This document shows positions 22,447 to 23,909 of a stretch of 23,909 nt of DNA, in pieces. The DNA is taken from positions 1 through 23,909 of the forward strand of contig CALFIA010000370.1 of the NCBI GenBank assembly GCA_937876275.1, in the 5' to 3' direction. The notes beneath the pieces are model-generated. The model was not told the DNA's origin. It saw only the letters and a list, made by a program, of their open reading frames with translations, and searched no databases. The DNA comes from an uncultured Actinomycetes bacterium (GTDB taxonomy: Bacteria > Actinomycetota > Actinomycetes > S36-B12). The first letter of the stretch is position 1, and every line of letters begins with the position of its first letter. The translations under genes and the position numbers were made by a program.

Positions 22447-22929
22447 ATGACCGGACTCGTGATCCTCGTGATCGCCCTCGCTGCCGCGACGGCGTTCGGT
22501 CTGTGGCGCCGCAAGACCGACGGTCGAATGAAGTCCATTGGCGACGCGCTGCCGGTACCGGTTGCTGATGATGCGCCAGCCGCTGATGTGCATGACGCAG
22601 TTCACGACGAGCACGGTGGTGACGTGCTTACGGCAGCGGCGATCGGCACCTCGCTCGGTGAGGTAGCGACCCTCGTGCAGTTCTCCAGTGCCTTCTGCCA
22701 ACCGTGCCGTGCCACGAGGCGCGTCCTTGACGAAGTCGTGCAGATGGTTCCGGGAGTCACCCATATCGAGATTGACGCAGAGTCGAACCTCGAACTCGTG
22801 CGACAACTCGACATTCGTCGCACGCCCACGGTTCTCGTCCTTGATGAGCGTGGCGCTATTCGCAAGCGCGCCAGCGGTGCACCGCGCAAGGTCGACGTGA
22901 TTGCCGCGATCGGCGAGCTCAGCCGCTGA
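22447..22929 (+). CDS. Membrane-anchored thioredoxin-like protein
   Basis: This is a 160-aa protein with one N-terminal membrane segment (residues 3-20, followed by the cytoplasmic-side signal WRRK), an acidic linker (about 38-60, rich in Asp and His), and a thioredoxin domain. The redox motif is C84-Q-P-C87 in FSSAFCQPCRATRR, and the cis-Pro is P127 in RRTPTVLVL. The position after one helix with positive residues following predicts the thioredoxin domain on the cytoplasmic side, unlike the exported CcmG/ResA type. It resembles the mycobacterial ThiX-like thioredoxin found beside glnR (Rv0816c). It sits 7 nt after the hydrolase and before a DUF4395 gene, its likely partner (inference). Confidence 0.85.
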   Translation: MTGLVILVIALAAATAFGLWRRKTDGRMKSIGDALPVPVADDAPAADVHDAVHDEHGGDVLTAAAIGTSLGEVATLVQFSSAFCQPCRATRRVLDEVVQMVPGVTHIEIDAESNLELVRQLDIRRTPTVLVLDERGAIRKRASGAPRKVDVIAAIGELSR

Positions 22930-23016
22930 CTGCAAGGGGTTCGCAATTGCTCGACCCCTGGGAATAGGGCAAATCCGGTCTTCTAGCGTCTTCCTAGTGA
23001 GACCGAAGGAGTAATC
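22930..23016. promoter_or_regulatory. Intergenic region with small hairpin and promoter for the DUF4395 gene
   Basis: Inverted arms AGGGGT (22935-22940) and ACCCCT (22954-22959) enclose a loop containing the palindrome GCAATTGC (22943-22950). There is no U-tract, so this is at best a weak terminator or a binding site. TAGCGT at 22984-22989 fits a -10 element. GAAGGAG just before 23013 is a good ribosome binding site. Confidence 0.4.
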
Positions 23017-23463
23017 ATGACCACGGAGATCTGCACCCGTACCGAGATCGATCCGCGCGGCCCGCGTTTCGGCGGCACCATCACGACAATTGTTCTCGCT
23101 ATCGCGCTCATCACCGTCGGCACCCCGCTCTCCGATGTTCTCGTGGTCTGGCAGACCGTGGTGTTCGGTCTCGGCGCGATTGTCGGTCTGCACGCTCAGC
23201 CGTACGGAATCCTCTACCGCAAGGTCATCGGTCCGCGCCTCGCTGCGCCGCAGGTGCTCGAGGATGCAGCGCCCCCTCGCTTCGCGCAGGCAGTCGGCCT
23301 CCTCTTCATGATCGTCGCGCTCGTGTCGATCGTTCTCGGTGCGACCGTGATCGCGGCTATCGCAATCGGCTTCGCTCTTGCCGCAGCTTTCCTGAATGCC
23401 GCATTCGACTTCTGCCTCGGCTGCGAGATGTATTTGCTCGGTGCGCGTCTGCGTCACCGCTAG
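23017..23463 (+). CDS. DUF4395 family membrane protein
   Basis: This is a 148-aa integral membrane protein with four hydrophobic segments (about 22-36, 42-58, 92-108, 110-128). It has the hallmarks of DUF4395: IDPRGPRFGG near the N-terminus, APPRFAQAVGLLF in the middle, and the C-terminal NAAFDFCLGCEMYLLGARL. C133 and C136 form a CxxC at the end of the last helix, and C6 is a third cysteine. The function of the family is not established. Genes of this family often accompany thioredoxin-like genes, as here, so a membrane thiol-redox role is reasonable (inference). The ATG follows GAAGGAG. The stop is 8 nt from the stop of the convergent ADH gene. Confidence 0.85.
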   Translation: MTTEICTRTEIDPRGPRFGGTITTIVLAIALITVGTPLSDVLVVWQTVVFGLGAIVGLHAQPYGILYRKVIGPRLAAPQVLEDAAPPRFAQAVGLLFMIVALVSIVLGATVIAAIAIGFALAAAFLNAAFDFCLGCEMYLLGARLRHR

Positions 23464-23471
23464 GCATCTGC

Positions 23472-23909
23472 TTAAGGAACGATGACTGCTCGGCCATGGA
23501 CTCGGCCCGCACGCAGGTCATCAACGGCGCTTTGCGCCTCATCGAGTGAATAGACCGTCACCGTCGACTCGATGCGACCCTCGCGCGCAAGTGCGATTAC
23601 CTCGACCATCTCAGGTGCCGAGCCCCAATTGGTCGTCGTCACGACCGACTCCGGCGGCATGGTGAAGAAGCTGAGCTCCGTGCTACCACCGCCAAGGCCG
23701 ACGATATTGAGCATTCCGCGTGCAGCCAGGAGAGAGCGAGCGGTCGCCAGTGACGCGTCGTTGCCGACAAAGTCGAGAACAGCGGCACATGCACCGGCGA
23801 GATCATGCTCAGCCATTGCCTCGCCGAAATCAGCATCGGTCGGATCGAGTGCGAGATCGGCACCGAGTTCGAGCGCACGTGCCCGCTTAGCGGGATCAGG
23901 ATCAAGACC
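23472..23909 (-). CDS. Zinc-type alcohol dehydrogenase, C-terminal part (continues past window end)
   Basis: The frame is open to the last base of the window, so only the C-terminal 145 residues of a medium-chain dehydrogenase are present. Visible are the end of the Rossmann domain (GLDPDPAKRARALELGADLA), the strand AVLDFVGNDASLATA, the catalytic-domain return GMLNIVGLGGGSTELSF, and the terminal DLRAGVHGRAVIVP-like tail of this family (here DDLRAGRVHGRAVIVP). D-P after the second strand suggests NAD use. The zinc-binding half lies outside, so activity and substrate cannot be judged. It is a different gene from the ADH at 4350-5351, though both end in the same GR(F/A)V(L/I)VP pattern. Confidence 0.88.
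   Translation of the reverse strand, partial: GLDPDPAKRARALELGADLALDPTDADFGEAMAEHDLAGACAAVLDFVGNDASLATARSLLAARGMLNIVGLGGGSTELSFFTMPPESVVTTTNWGSAPEMVEVIALAREGRIESTVTVYSLDEAQSAVDDLRAGRVHGRAVIVP

Noticed and set aside
22935..22959. Intrinsic terminator after the thioredoxin-like gene
   Set aside because: The stem is only 6 bp with a 13-nt loop and no U-tract. It is kept only as a possible site in the intergenic entry.
22960..22990. SigR-type redox promoter (GGGAAT) before the DUF4395 gene
   Set aside because: GGGAAT is present at 22960-22965, but no GTT-type -10 occurs at the required 18-19 nt. The nearest GTC is about 22 nt away.
22342..23457. 371-codon open frame on the minus strand
   Set aside because: It is antisense to the thioredoxin-like and DUF4395 genes. 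Composition is rich in Arg, Asp, Glu and His with no domain, typical of a shadow frame.

Overview
The window comes from a GC-rich, gene-dense member of the Actinomycetota. The evidence is a mycothiol synthase (MshD), a GlnR-type orphan OmpR regulator, the divergent glgM/glgC pair, a PPK1/CYTH-CHAD/MutT1 polyphosphate block, frequent GTG starts and apparently leaderless promoters. The genus cannot be named from the sequence alone. No tRNA, rRNA, CRISPR array, insertion sequence or gene-free stretch over 300 bases is visible. Both ends cut through genes.

Region 1 (1-10502) is a catabolic island. In order it holds an APC amino acid/amine permease (5' end cut off), an aryl/acyl-CoA ligase, a convergent ADH-P450 pair read on the minus strand, a glutamine-synthetase-like gamma-glutamyl ligase, a class I glutamine-amidotransferase-like hydrolase, a class III CoA-transferase, an acyl-CoA dehydrogenase on the minus strand, and a GntR/FCD regulator. 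The two divergent promoters here (5352-5439 and 9773-9815) share a TATC-N3-TATC motif and the 9-mer CATTTATCA, which points to one regulon under the GntR protein. I infer import and gamma-glutamylation of an amine, P450 and dehydrogenase oxidation, deglutamylation, then CoA activation and acyl-CoA oxidation. The substrate is unknown and the order of steps is conjecture. This is the best candidate for an undescribed system in the window.

Region 2 (10503-15260) has an EamA-type exporter coupled to glgM, the divergent glgC (glycogen/alpha-glucan synthesis), and a secreted trypsin-like protease with a fibronectin-III-like C-terminal part.

Region 3 (15225-21510, all minus strand) reads glnR, mshD, ppk, CYTH-CHAD, mutT1: nitrogen regulation, mycothiol synthesis and polyphosphate/nucleotide metabolism, with gaps of 23 nt or less or overlaps.

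Region 4 (21621-23909) has an alpha/beta hydrolase, a membrane-anchored thioredoxin-like protein, a DUF4395 membrane protein with a CxxC, and the 3' half of a second zinc alcohol dehydrogenase running off the end.
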